Source: Pyropia haitanensis (lineage: Eukaryota; Rhodophyta; Bangiophyceae; Bangiales; Bangiaceae). Taken from it: 64,000 nt of DNA. The stretch spans positions 2,061,090-2,125,089 of the forward strand of contig SDUX01000010.1 in assembly GCA_008729055.1 (NCBI GenBank), written 5' to 3'. This document shows positions 53,946 through 64,000 of this stretch, piece by piece. The translations under genes were made by a program, and so were the position numbers. Numbering within the stretch: the stretch's first letter is position 1; every line of letters begins with the position of its first letter. A model generated the notes under the pieces. That model did no database searches, was not told the origin of the DNA, and saw nothing but the letters and a program-made list of their open reading frames with translations.

Positions 53946-56753
53946 ATGGACCCACCCCGGGTTGGCGGTGGCCCGTACGGGCGGCGGCGACGGCCGCGGC
54001 GGCCGGCGGCGGCCGGCGGTGACCGCCGCCGCGGCACCCTGACGTCGGTTGGGGCGAGCCTTGGTCTGGGCCTGGTCGCCGTTGCTGTATGGGCGGCTGC
54101 CGCCGTGCCCGAGAGGACGGTGGCGGTGGCCGTGGCGGCTGTGGGAACAACGACGATGCGGACGACGGCGGCAGCGGTGGTGGCGGCGGCCGCGGCGGGT
54201 GCGCCAATGGAACCAGCTGGCAGCGGCGACGGAGACAGCGTCGCCGGCATGGACGCGCTGCGCGCGTCGGAGGAGCATGGCGAGAACGGTGGCGATGACG
54301 GCGACAAGGACGGCAGCCACGGCGGCGGCGGCCATCACCCCCCCCCCGACCCGCGCGTCGCCGAAGTCCTCGCCGTCTCGCTCGTCGTCTTCCAGGTGCT
54401 CCTCCACGCCGCCCTCCACGCGGTGGAACGGTGGTTGACTGGCTCCCACCCCGGCCTCCTCCCCGCCCTGCGCGTCCTCTATCGGGAGCTCCTCATCCTC
54501 GGCGTCGTGTCGCTGGCGCTCGTTCTCGTCGTCACGTTTGGCTCGCTCCCCGCCGGCGCGGTGGCGTCGTTTGAGTTTGCGCACCTGCTCATCTTTGCGC
54601 TCGCCATTGTCTACACCGCTACGCTCCTGGCGTGTTCGTGGTCGTCGGGCGCACTGTCGCGGCGGTGGCGGCGGCTCGAGGCGATGCCCCTCGACGCGTA
54701 CCTCGCCGCCAAGGAGGAGTACACGGCGCTGCGCGCGCGGCGGGGCCGCCACGCCAACGCGCTGTGGCGGGCGGGGGGGTGGGCGGGCGGCAACCCGGTG
54801 ACGCTCGCGCGCTTTGCCGCCCTCCACGAGGCCATGACCTTTCACGACGTGCGCTTCCAGTACATCTACTACCGGGACCTGCCGACGGACTTTGCGTTTG
54901 GCTCCTTCCTCGCGCGCGTCAAGGGCAGCCTCTTCACGTCGCTGGTGGAGGTGCCGGCCTCCTCCTGGGCTGTCCTCCTCCCGGTCATTGCGGCCGACAT
55001 GGCGCGCCGCGCGTGGGCACCTGGCGACGGCGGGGGCGCCCAGGTCGACCGGTACGTGCTGCTGGGCCTGTCCGCCGCCACCGCGCTGGCGGTAGACGTG
55101 TGCCGGTGGAAGGTCGGCCGGGTGTACTGGCAGCTCTTCCGCCACCCAGCTACCTATTTTAACAACACCGCCACCGTCCCGCGCAGCACGGGGTCACCGG
55201 GGGGGGGGTTGGCCACCGCTGCCGACGACGGGGACGCCAACGGGGGGCTCGGCGTGGGGGGGCTCGACCCGCCGCCGCCGCCGTCGGTGGGTGGTGGGGC
55301 GGCGCCGCGGCCGGCGCCCGGCCGACACTCTCTGGACGTCCCGACGGCGACCACCGACGGCGGCCGCTCCGTGTCTCTGGAAATGGAGCGGGCGCCGCTG
55401 ACGCCCCGCACCCGGGACGCATCCATCGTCAAGCCCGTCTACGCTGGTGGCGACAGCGGCGGCGGCAACGGCGGCGGCGGCGGCCACCGCGGCGGTGACT
55501 TTGTCGACTCGCTCTTCACCGGCGGTGACGGCGGCGGCGGCGACCGACGGAGCAGCGTCGTCGATGCCGGTCACCGCCGCCCGCGCGGCCGGCGGTCGAG
55601 CCTGGACCGCTTCCGTCGCCGCCGTGGCGGCGGCAGCTCCTCGTCGGGCTCCTCCTCTGACGGTACCGCCGCGGATGTGGAGGCCGGCCCGGCTGGCGGC
55701 GGCGCGTCGGATGGGGGCGGCGGCGGCGGGGACGTCAGCCGCCGTCACAGCATTGACGTGCGGCTGGGAACGCCCATCGGCGGCCGGCGCTCGTCAACGG
55801 CGGCCGGCGCGCTGCCCAGCGGCCGTCGCGCGTCGATTGAAGCGGCGGGCAACCTGCCGCTGGAAGAACTGCGGCGGCGGCACCTGCTCACCACCCCCAA
55901 GGCGGCGGCGGGGGAGGGAGCCCAGGGGGAGGATTCGGCGGCCGGTGCCGCCGCCGGCGCGTCTGGGCGTAAAACGGGCTCGCTGTCGGTGCGCCGGCGG
56001 CGGCCGCGTCGCAGCCGCCGGCGCGTGGCGTTTGCCGACAGCGACGATAGCGACGGCAGCGGCGGCGGCGGCGGTGGCGGCGACAAGGGCGGCGGCGACG
56101 ACGGCGGGGCGGGGCCACTCAAGAAAGTCAACTCAGCGGTGGTGCAGCGGCACGCGGCCGTGGCGGCCGCGTCGGCGGCGGCGCCCGCGCGGCCCTACCC
56201 CCGCTGGCTGGTGCGGCTGATCCCCCGGCTGGGCCGGGTGGCGAGCCCCTCCGAGCGCCTCTTCTGGCTCGGCTCCCACGTCTGGTTCCTGTGGCTGCTG
56301 CAGACCAACCTGTTTGGCGTCACGCTCCTCGTCGCCGTCACCGTCGCGTCCTACGCCACCGCCGCGTACACCGGCACGCTGGGCTCGGTGGAGGCGCTCG
56401 ACGCGGTCGTCATGGCCGTCGTCGGCGTCGCGTTTGCGTACGTGCTCGCCCGCACCGCCGCGGCGATGCGCCTGTACGCGTTTGTTATCAACAGCACGGG
56501 GCTGGTGGAGGAGACTCTCGCGCTGTCGGTTATTGACCGGGTGCTCGTCGCCGAGGCGCTCCACTTTCGGTACGACTGGGAGGGGGGGGGAGCGCCTGGG
56601 CGGGCAACGCCTGGGGGGGGGAGGGGCACACGCCATGCCCGCGTCGCCCGCCGCCGCCGCCGCGGCGGGGGGGTGGGCGGCGGGCGCGTCGCCGTCGCCG
56701 GCCGCCGCCGCGTGGGCGGCCCGCTGCGCCGCGCCGTCGTCGCCGGCGGCCGC

Positions 56754-56804
<51 letters not shown>

Positions 56805-57240
56805 GGCAGACCCCGCCGCGCTGGTCGCGGCGGTGAGTCACCGGAGCGCCGCATCGGCCGTCGGCACCCTCTCGACGGCCGCCAGCTGGCGCTCCGCGCC
56901 GCCCGTAGACCCCGACGCGGCGGCGGCGGCGGCGGCGGCGGCGGCCGCCGCCGCCGCCGCCGACCGCCAGCGCTGCGCCGACCTGTGGCGCCACATCTCG
57001 GCCGACGCGCGGCACCTGCTCGTGGACGCCCCCAAGGAGGGGGGGGTGGCCGCACCGGCGGCGGGGAGGGGGATGGCGGCGGAAGGGGGTGCGACGGCGG
57101 GCGGGGCGGCGACCGCGGCGGCGCCGCCACCCCCGTCGGTGGCGCGGCGGCTGCGGCGGCGGCAGTCGGCGACACGTCGGCAGCGGGCCGAAGCGCGGCT
57201 GACCATGGCACGGCGGGCGGGGGGGGAGGACGTTTGGTAG
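53946..57240 (+). CDS. MLO-like multipass membrane protein
   Basis: About 1,095 residues from the ATG at 53946. Hydrophobic segments occur near residues 33-52, 137-160, 175-200 and 203-226, with more before and after a very large Gly/Ser/Arg/Asp-rich loop (about residues 400-730). The segment running from VSLVVFQVLLHAALHAVERWL through LRVLYRELLILGVVSLALVLV, then FAHLLIFALAIVY, has the layout of plant MLO proteins (TM1, ALEKIKEELMLLGFISLLL, LHxFIFVLAVxH). A later FWLGSHVWFLWLLQTNLFGV segment fits the MLO TM6 region. Plant MLOs are calmodulin-binding calcium-channel-like proteins. The frame changes near G9 runs (56582-56590 or 56613-56621), after which an Ala-rich tail ends at 57240. The family assignment is by pattern only. 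Confidence 0.58.
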
Positions 57241-57628
57241 GGGGGGGGGAGACCGTTGGTTGGAGGCGGCGCGGGGGAGAGGGGGGGGGAGGGGTGGGCC
57301 GCGCGAGCGGCGGCTTGGTCGGAGTGACCCGTCGCGTGCGCGCTGACGAGGGTAGACGCCCGCTCCTGGGTCGGCGCCCCCAAAAAACAGCCAGAGGAGG
57401 CGCCATGATTGCTTGGATGTCCTCACGACAGCCTGGTGGGCGGCGGTGCAACCCCGTCTCCGTGTGCACCACGGGCGCCGCACGGTGGGGCGGCGAGTCG
57501 CGTCGTCTGCCTGCGCCTCGACCGGTAGGCGCCACCCCCCCCGAGGCCGCCATCGCCGACGCGGCGGCCGCGCCCCACCTCTATGGGACCACCCCCCCCA
57601 GCAAGCCCCTCACTCCGCCCAGCTCGGC
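57241..57628. other. convergent 3' intergenic region, MLO-like / CDF transporter
   Basis: About 390 bases, G-rich near the MLO-like stop and otherwise mixed. No coding signal is seen. Confidence 0.4.
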
Positions 57629-58893
57629 TCACCGTCCTGTTGACGGGGAAGCGCCAAGCGCGGGCGCCTTGTTGTCACAGCACACGAGCTGCTCGCACGC
57701 CACCGAGTTGCACCGCACCAGACACTGCGGCATGAACACGTCCGGCACGCGGACACAATCGTCCGACTCGCCCGACTCCCCCCCCTTCCCCCCCCCCCAG
57801 CGCCATTCGCGCCGTCGGCCCCCCCCCCGCCGCTACCGTCCGCCGCCGCCAGCAGCTCTGGTTGGATGGTCGTTGCGTGCACGCCCGCCGCGTGGAACGC
57901 CTTCTTCACCGCCGCCGCCGTGTCCATGTACGCGCCCAGCGACGCGACGGTGACGTGCGCCGAGCCGACGCACTTCGTATCACTCAGCTGCCACACGTGG
58001 AGCTCGTGGACGGCCGTGACGGCCGGGATAGCCACGATGGCGCGGCGGAGGGCGGCCACGTCCACCCCCGACGGCACCCCGTTGAGCATAATCGACGCCG
58101 TCTGCGCCGCGAGCGGCACCGTCGTGACGAGGAGGACCGCAACAATGACGAGGCTGGCGAGCGGGTCAAGGAGCTCCCCGGGGATGGGGGTGGTGAGGAC
58201 GAGGCTCGCGCTGATAACGACGACCAGCGAGCCGAGCGCGTCGCCCAGGACGTGCAGGTAGACGGCGCGCATGTTGAGCGTCCGCTCGGCGCGGCGCGCG
58301 GCGGCGTCGCGCGCCTCCACGTCCCCCCCGTCGAACGCCACCGCACCATAGCCACCGCCGCCGTCGCCGCCGTCGCCGCCGCCCGCATGCGTCTGCGCGC
58401 CGTGGCCGTGGCCGTGGCCGTGCGCGTGCCCCAGGCGGCCGTGGCTGTGTCCCGCGTGGCCGTCGTCGCCGCCCGCCGCGGAAAAGTCCATAAAGATGAG
58501 CAGCCCCCCCCCGTTGATGAGCAGCCCGACGAGCCCGACGGCGAGCACCACCGCCGGGTGCTTGAGCGGCGCCGGCTCGAGCAGCCGCTTCACCGCGTCA
58601 ATAACAATGGTAAAGCAGAGCGCGAGGAGAAAGACGCTGTTGGCGAGCGCGCCCAGCAGCTCCGCCCGCTGTAGGCCGTACGTGTTGTGCCGGTACGCGC
58701 GGGTGTCCACGCCCGACGCCGCGCGGATGGCGACAATCCCGACGGCCATGGCGAGCACGTCGCTGAGCATGTGGAACGCGTCCGCCGCGAGCGCCATGCT
58801 GTTGGACAGGATGCCGACGACGAGTTCGGTGAGGAAGTAGGCGGAGGAGAGGGAGAGCATCAGCCACAGGCGGGTGGTGCGCGTCAGCTCCAT
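57629..58893 (-). CDS. cation diffusion facilitator zinc transporter, ZnT1-like
   Basis: Proton-antiport exporter of zinc from the cytosol. The ATG at 58893 starts at the usual distance before TM1. The metal sites are intact: TM2 DAFHMLSD (His41, Asp45) and TM5 HVLGDALGS. The loop between TM4 and TM5 is the diagnostic His-rich one (GHSHGRLGHAHGHGHGHG). The cytoplasmic domain has TASIMLNGVPSGVDV, VTAVHELHVWQLSD and GSAHVTV. A C/G-run cluster (57778-57785, 57788-57798, 57819-57828) shifts the frame. In the alternative frame the tail reads ESDDCVRVPDVFMPQC with further CxxxxC and CC, resembling the Cys-rich tails of ZnT1-type proteins, and stops at 57629. The uncorrected frame stops at 57610 with an Arg-rich tail. 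Six TMs and the His loop make the family certain. Confidence 0.93.
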
Positions 58894-59457
58894 CGTGGGG
58901 GGGACGCAGAAGACAAGAGGTGGGCGGGAAGGGGGAGGGGGGGGGTTCAAGGGGGCACCCGCTGGTGGGCGCCCAGGGGAGGGGGCCGCGGTCGGCGGGG
59001 GGCGCACCGGCGCGGCCACACCCGCAGCCGACAGGGACGCGAGCGGCCGCAGCGGCCGACGACACGGGCAGGCCCAGAAACGCGTCGGCCGCACCGGCCA
59101 GCGTGTCGGGCACAGGCCCCGCAAGCCCGCCCGCCCGCCGCCGTCGTCGTGGCGCGACGCCGTCCCACCGCGCGGCAGCCGCCGTGGCGGCGGCCCGCCC
59201 GTCGCCGCCGCCGCGACGACCGACGCGCGTCAGCTGTCGGCGGCGTAGCGGGCGGCGGCGGGCGGCGGGGATGGCGGGCGCGGCTCGCGACGGATGAGGG
59301 AAGAGGGCGCGGAGGGGGGGGGGGGAGGGAGGATGGGCGGACGGGCAGGGGCAGCCAGAGGGAGGTGGATGGCAGTGTGGGGCCGCGCGCCGCAGGGGCG
59401 TCCGGCTGGCCGCAGGGGCGTGCCGCCTGCAAATGCCCGCGGCGCACCACCGCCGTC

Positions 59458-59488
<31 letters not shown>

Positions 59489-60402
59489 CGGCGGCGGGCT
59501 CTGCGCAAGCGCCATCGCATCATGTCGCGGCGCCGCGGGCCAGTCAGCGGCAAGAGGCGGGCCGGCCGCCCACCGTCGGTACATGGATGGACGGGCGCGC
59601 ACGGGGGAGGCGGCGGGGGTGGGGGGGGGGGGGGGGGCTATCTCCTCCCGCCCGCAGCTCGTGACCGTCGGCTGATCCGACCGCGCGGCGACCGAGGCGG
59701 CCGGGCGCGCCGCGGCTCGTGGCGGCGGCGTGCCCTCCAACGTCCGCGCGCGCGCGGCGGGCGCGGGCGGTGGGGGGGGGAGTGGGGGGTGGGGGGGGGG
59801 GGGGGGGGAGTGCCGCTTGGCGGGGGGGAGGAGCGCGCCGCCCGTCGCTGCCGTCCGTGGCGGGGGGCGGCGGCGGGGGTGGGCTGGGGAGGGAGAGGAG
59901 GACAGGGACGAGGCGGGAATCACGACAGGAAGACAAAAACAAGCAACAGAAAAGGGGGGGGGTGGGCGCTGCAGTGGGTCGCGGTGGGGCGGGACGGGCA
60001 AGCGGCGGCGGTAACGGCGCCTCCCCCCCCCCGCCCCCGCCACCGCCGCCGTCGCCCCCCCCGCAAGAAAAAAAAACAAAAAAAAACAGAAGAGCGTCTG
60101 GAACCGCTGCGGCAGCGGGAGGCGGCGGTGGCAGTGACGGCTGGCCGGTGGTGGGCGTGGCGCCGCGGTGGAGGTGGAAGGCCGCCGCCAGTGGCGCGAC
60201 GGTCGCTGGGGGATGCGGTTCGCCGCCCAGAGGGGCGTGCCCGGCCAGCTCGCGGGGACCAGCGGGGCAAGGGACGGCGGAGCGCCACCGCGCCCACCGC
60301 CGGCAGCGGCGGCAGCAGCGGCAGCAGCGGCGGCGGCGGTGCCACGCGAGCGGGGACACGGGTCGGGGCGTGCCGGCTGGTAGCGGCGGCGGCGGCCAGC
60401 CG
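58894..60402. other. intergenic region between OGG1 and the CDF transporter
   Basis: 1.5 kb. The part next to the CDF start is C/T-rich on the minus strand, as in other leaders. The remainder is G-rich on the plus strand with G runs up to about 20, an A-rich patch at 60067-60090 and GGC arrays. No coding signal is recognised. Confidence 0.4.
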
Positions 60403-61859
60403 CTACGGCCGCGGCTTGCGCTGCCAGAGCGCCATGGTCAGCCGCCCCGCCGCGGCGGCCGGCCGCCGCCGCCGCTTACCGCCGGCCGCCGCGGTCGCCG
60501 CTGTCGCGGCCGCAACGGCACCATCTCCCCCGTCACCGTCGCGTCGCCCCGCCGCGGCCGCCACCGCGCGCACGCGTTTGGCACGCCGCCAAGCTGGCGG
60601 AGCCGCCGCGCCCGCGTCGGCAGCAGCATCGGCAGCGTCGGCGGCCGCCGCGTCGGTGGCGGCCGCGTCGGCGGCGGCCACGCGCGCAGCGTCGGCAGCG
60701 TCAGCAGCGTCGGCGGCGCCGTCGGCGGCGGCGGCGGCGGCACGTCCCCCCCCCCCAGGCGGGGCACCCCTAGCAGCCAGCCGCCGTCGCCCCCCCCCCC
60801 CCCCCCCCCCCTCCCGCGGGCGGCGCGCAGCCTTCCCCCCCCGCCCCCCCACCCCCCCCCCTCCCCCACAAACGGCCGCAGCGCCGGCAGCTCCGCCGCG
60901 AACAGCACGTTGTGCGCCCACATGCAGCGGCGCCCCCCAAAGCGGCCGCGGAACCAGTCCCCAATCTCCGCGGCCGCCGCCGCGGGCACCGCCGCCCCGC
61001 CCGACGCGCCGCGCAGGTGCGGCAGGTACTCCCGCCGCATAAACGCCCACACGTGCGTGTCGACGGGGATGGCGTCGCCGTCGAGGGCGGTCGACGCGAC
61101 GCACGCGGCGACCTTTTGGCCCACCCCGGGGAGCGCGGCCAGCGCGGCGGCAACGTCGTCGCGGGGCGCACCGCGGAGGCGGGAGAGCCACGCGTCGCCG
61201 CCGCGGGCGGCGACCGCGGCGGCGGCGGCGACGACGTAGCGGGCGCGGTAGCCAAAGCCCGCCGCGCGGAGGGCGCCCTCGTCCGCCGCGGCCGCCAGCG
61301 TGGCCGTACCCGGGAACGTGTGGTGGTCAAAGCCGTCGACGGTGCCCAGCGGCGCGCCATACGCGCGCGCCAGGTGGTGCACCATCGCCGCCGTGCGCGG
61401 CAGCTGGCACTGGGGCGTGCAGAGGAAGCTGTAGAGGGATTCCGTGGGGGGGGTGCGGAGCAGGCGGGAGCCGCGGAGGCCGGGCGCGAGCCGCGCAAAC
61501 CGCCCGTCCGCGGCGGCAAAGGCGTCCATGAGGGCGCCCGCGTCGACCGACGCGTGAAAGTAGTCGTGGATGGCCGCGTCCGCGGCGGCGGCGGCCGCCG
61601 CCGCACTGCTGGAGACGCCGTCGGCATCCGCGGCGGCGGCGGCGGCAGCGCCCGCCGTGCCGGTCGCCGTCGCGGCCTCGGCGACGGCCGCCCGTCGTGG
61701 CGGCGGCGGCGGCGGCACGACGCGGTACCAAACCGGCGGGTCCCGGTTGTCCACCCGCGCCGCGCGGGGCGGCTGCGCCAACTGCCGCAGCACGTACAGC
61801 CGGTCTTCCACCGCACCCGCCCATTCATCGTAGACGCCCGGCGCGCCGTCGGCGGGCGG

Positions 61860-61890
<31 letters not shown>

Positions 61891-62069
61891 AACGTGGGTG
61901 GCGGCGGCGACGCGTCTGGCGGCGACGGCGACCGCGGCGGCGTCCACGGGATGGGGGACCCCGACCGCCGCCAGCGGTAGGCCTGCCCGATCGGCAGCGT
62001 CACGTCCAGCCGCAGGTGGCCGTCGGGGATGACGAGGCGGCGCCAGCCGCCGGCGGCCGCCGCGGCCAT
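60403..62069 (-). CDS. OGG1: 8-oxoguanine DNA glycosylase/lyase
   Basis: Base-excision enzyme that removes 8-oxoguanine opposite cytosine. From ATG 62069 the protein begins a short distance before LRLDVTLPIGQAYRWRR, as in human OGG1; an in-frame ATG at 62402 would add an Arg-rich, possibly organellar, presequence. The HhH-GPD core is clear: SLYSFLCTPQCQLPR, GFGYRARYV, LPGVGQKVAACVA (catalytic Lys, human K249), IPVDTHVW (catalytic Asp, human D268), and WAHNVLFAAEL. Human N149-N150-N151 correspond to Q-C-Q, and Q315 to His. Ala/Pro-rich insertions of 70-80 residues lie in the N-terminal domain. After FVGEGGG the coding strand meets a C22 run on the plus strand (60790-60811). One frame ends at 60438, the other at 60403 with a basic GGKRRRR tail; I favour the latter. 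The substrate is inferred. Confidence 0.88.
60790..60811. repeat. C22 homopolymer in the OGG1 3' coding region
   Basis: An unbroken run of 22 C follows the conserved OGG1 core (in coding direction). The frame of the C-terminal tail depends on its true length. Confidence 0.9.
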
Positions 62070-62242
62070 GGCCGCGGCGCGGCACCCGCCGCACGGGACG
62101 GGGAGGCGGGGGAGGGGAGGGCGGACGATACGGGGCGACCCCAACGGTGGGTGGCCACGAGCCGGGACGCCACCCACGCGGCGCCGCAGCGGCGTGGCCA
62201 GCCGGGGCGGGGGCGTGGCGACCGCGGCGCCGCGCGCGCGGC

Positions 62243-62274
<32 letters not shown>

Positions 62275-62366
62275 CCCACGTAGGCGGTCGGGCCCGCTGC
62301 CGAATCGCCGCGGCGGCCGCACCGACGGCCGCGCGGGGGCCCGCTGCCGCGGCAGCCGCTGGCGGG

Positions 62367-62398
<32 letters not shown>

Positions 62399-62498
62399 GC
62401 ATGGCCGGGATGTGCCGACGAGGCGGCGGGGGTGGGGCAGCGCTGGAGAGGAGAGATGGGCGGGTGGGCGGGTGGGCAGCGGTTGGAGGGGGGGGGGG

Positions 62499-62589
62499 GC
62501 GGTATGGAACCACTGCAACGGCTGTGGCAGTGGGGGGGGGGAGGGGGGGGGGAGGCGGTATGGAGCCACTGCAACGGCTGTGGCAGTGG
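62499..62589. repeat. tandemly duplicated 35-bp unit with a perfect hairpin
   Basis: Units at 62499-62533 and 62555-62589 differ at one base and repeat with a 56-base period. Each contains the inverted repeat CCACTGC / GCAGTGG (7-bp arms, 10-base loop). They are separated by G-rich spacers and lie upstream of OGG1. Confidence 0.88.
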
Positions 62590-62833
62590 GAGGGGGGGGG
62601 GGGGGGGGGAGGGGGAGGCGGGACGCTGCCGACGCGGCGTAGAGGCCGCGGGGGGACGGCGGCGGCCGGGCGCGACGGCGGCGCGGTGCGACACGCAGGG
62701 GTTTGGGGCGGCGGCCGCGTCCACGTTGTCCCCGGTGGCAGCCCCGCCGCCCAATCGCCTTGCACGCCGCCCACGCCGCTGGGGCGGTGCGGCCCGTTGT
62801 CGCCGCCGCGGCGGCCGTCGGTAGGCAGCGCCC

Positions 62834-62834
<1 letters not shown>

Positions 62835-62864
<30 letters not shown>
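62835..62864. repeat. C30 homopolymer
   Basis: The longest mononucleotide run in the window, followed at 63307-63330 by a C24 run. True lengths are unlikely to be exact. Confidence 0.85.
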
Positions 62865-62865
<1 letters not shown>

Positions 62866-63727
62866 CCGCGGCGGGAGCGGTATGCACGGCGGGGCGGCCG
62901 TCCCACAGGCGGCCGCGACCCGCCGCCGTCGCGCGTGGCGTGAATGGATACTTTACGGTTAGACGGCGGTCCGAGCACGACGCCGCGGGCGGACCGGCCG
63001 GCCGCGGCGGGTCCGAGACGCGCGCCGCCGCCGCGGCCGCCGCCGCGCCGCGGCGGCCGCGGGCGCCGCGGTCGGGGGAGGCGCCCCCCCCGCCCGCGGG
63101 GAACGTCGGCAGCAGTGGGACAAACAACAAGGGCGGCCGCCGCGCAGGGGTCGGCGACGCGGCGTCCCGCGGTCCGTGCCGGGCCCGGCGGCGCCGCCGC
63201 TCCCCCCACCGCCCGTCATGGGCGCCCGCCGCCAACGCCGCCGCGGGCGGCAAGAACGGGCGGCTACCGCGTTGGCGGGCGACGGCGCGCCCTCCCCCCC
63301 CCCCCGCCCCCCCCCCCCCCCCCCCCCCCCGCCCAGCCCGTCCGCGCGTGCGTGGCCGGCACCCGCGCGGCCGCCGTCCAGCGGCGGCAGCGTCCCACCA
63401 CGGCCACAAGGCGCGTGCGCGTCGGAGCGCTGGCCGCCAACGCCGACGACGCCGCCGCCGTCGCCGCCGCCGTCGGGTGCCGCCGCACGCTCGCGGGCCG
63501 TCCCAGGCGTGCGCGCGCGGGTGACGCGCGCACGGCCGACGCGGGGCTGCCCCAAAGGGACACTGGAACGGTAGGGGGGGTCGTGGGAGGGGGGGGGGGG
63601 GGGGAGCGAGCGCTCCCCGATTGGCAGCGCACAGCGGCTGGCCGCGCCACCGCGCGCGCCCGTCGTGGCCCCCACCGGTGCTCACTCCCCCCCCCCCCCC
63701 CACCCCCCCCCCCCTACCAATACTCAC

Positions 63728-64000
63728 GCTGCTCGGGGTGGTCCTCTGTGTACCGCTCAAACGCAACCGCCGCGGCGGCCGCCGCGTCGGCCCTGCCGTC
63801 GCGGCACGCCGTGATGCACCGGATCCACGCGTACCGGTACCGCGCGTTGAGCCACCCGTCCGTCCCGTCCTGGGACGTCACCTCGTACAGCAGGCCCGGC
63901 GAGAGGGCGCCAAACGCGGCGGCAACGGCGCGCAGCGCGGCGGCGACGGCCGCGACCGCGTCGGGCAGCGGCACCGCGTGGCCCTCCACGAACCGCTTGA
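63728..64000 (-). CDS. partial gene of unknown function (exon cut by the window edge)
   Basis: An open frame enters from the right edge (KRFVEGHAVPLPDAV) and has normal, non-repetitive protein character: LLYEVTSQDGTDGWLNARYRYAWIRC and AFERYTEDHPEQ. The sequence GTGAGTATT immediately after CAGC is a canonical 5' splice site, so I end the exon at 63728; otherwise the frame stops a few codons later (REYW then stop, 63714). The pattern NARYRYAWIRC followed by an Ala-rich helix and a charged region faintly recalls the C-terminal helical domain of leukotriene-A4-hydrolase-like M1 aminopeptidases, but this is not enough to name it. The 5' part lies outside the window. Confidence 0.5.

Larger units (their letters stand above)
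62070..63727. other. region upstream of OGG1, including the intron or 3' part of the terminal gene
   Basis: Very low complexity: C30, C24 and G18 runs, a duplicated hairpin unit, and Ala/Arg/Gly/Pro-only translations. A candidate 3' splice site for the terminal gene lies on the minus strand near 63565-63575 (polypyrimidine then TTCCAG). No exon here can be assigned with confidence. Confidence 0.35.

Noticed and set aside
59294..61239. Overlapping plus-strand frames of 500-580 codons
   Set aside because: Antisense or adjacent to OGG1 with G/A/R-only composition; no motif.

Overview
The window is nuclear DNA of a photosynthetic eukaryote, most probably a very GC-rich red alga of the Porphyra/Pyropia kind. 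This is inferred from three things. There are plastid-type genes (glutamyl-tRNA reductase, GatB, uroporphyrinogen decarboxylase, a red-lineage Lhcr antenna protein) beside purely eukaryotic ones (DNA polymerase delta, SF3B2, CSN5, a two-domain methionyl-tRNA synthetase, an MLO-like protein). Introns are few and short (about 215-490 nt). Base composition is extreme, with coding DNA full of Ala/Gly/Pro/Arg codons and G or C runs up to 30 nt.

Layout: a gene-poor 4.7 kb; a plastid tetrapyrrole/tRNA block (GluTR +, GatB +, a MEP50-like WD40 protein -, UROD +); then a strictly strand-alternating stretch (i-AAA FtsH -, MetRS +, DRE-TIM metallolyase -, cryptochrome-DASH/photolyase +, POLD1 -, CSN5 +, Lhcr -). 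Two gene-poor blocks (34.8-37.5 kb and 38.2-42.5 kb) flank a small HAD-like gene. The right part carries NRAMP +, SF3B2 -, a GAF-like protein +, a plastid Sm_multidrug_ex-type membrane protein +, an MLO-like multipass protein +, a CDF zinc transporter -, OGG1 - and the end of an unidentified gene on the minus strand.

Functional links: GluTR and UROD are the first committed and a middle step of haem/chlorophyll synthesis. GatB makes plastid Gln-tRNA from Glu-tRNA, the tRNA type that GluTR also draws on. Lhcr uses the end product. NRAMP and CDF move Fe/Mn/Zn. Photolyase, POLD1 and OGG1 are DNA repair and replication genes. No bacterial-style operons are visible.

About ten genes change reading frame exactly at G or C homopolymers of 9 nt or more. 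I annotate these as single genes and treat the shifts as probable consensus errors, since protein similarity continues across each tract. The most interesting signals outside the gene list are a recurrent 5' splice site GTACG(T) with C at +4, G-runs just inside introns, and a pyrimidine-rich leader before almost every start codon. Several conserved enzymes have altered key residues (OGG1, the photolyase) or very large low-complexity insertions (POLD1, the DRE-TIM lyase). All gene identities come from reading conserved motifs by eye; no database search was run.
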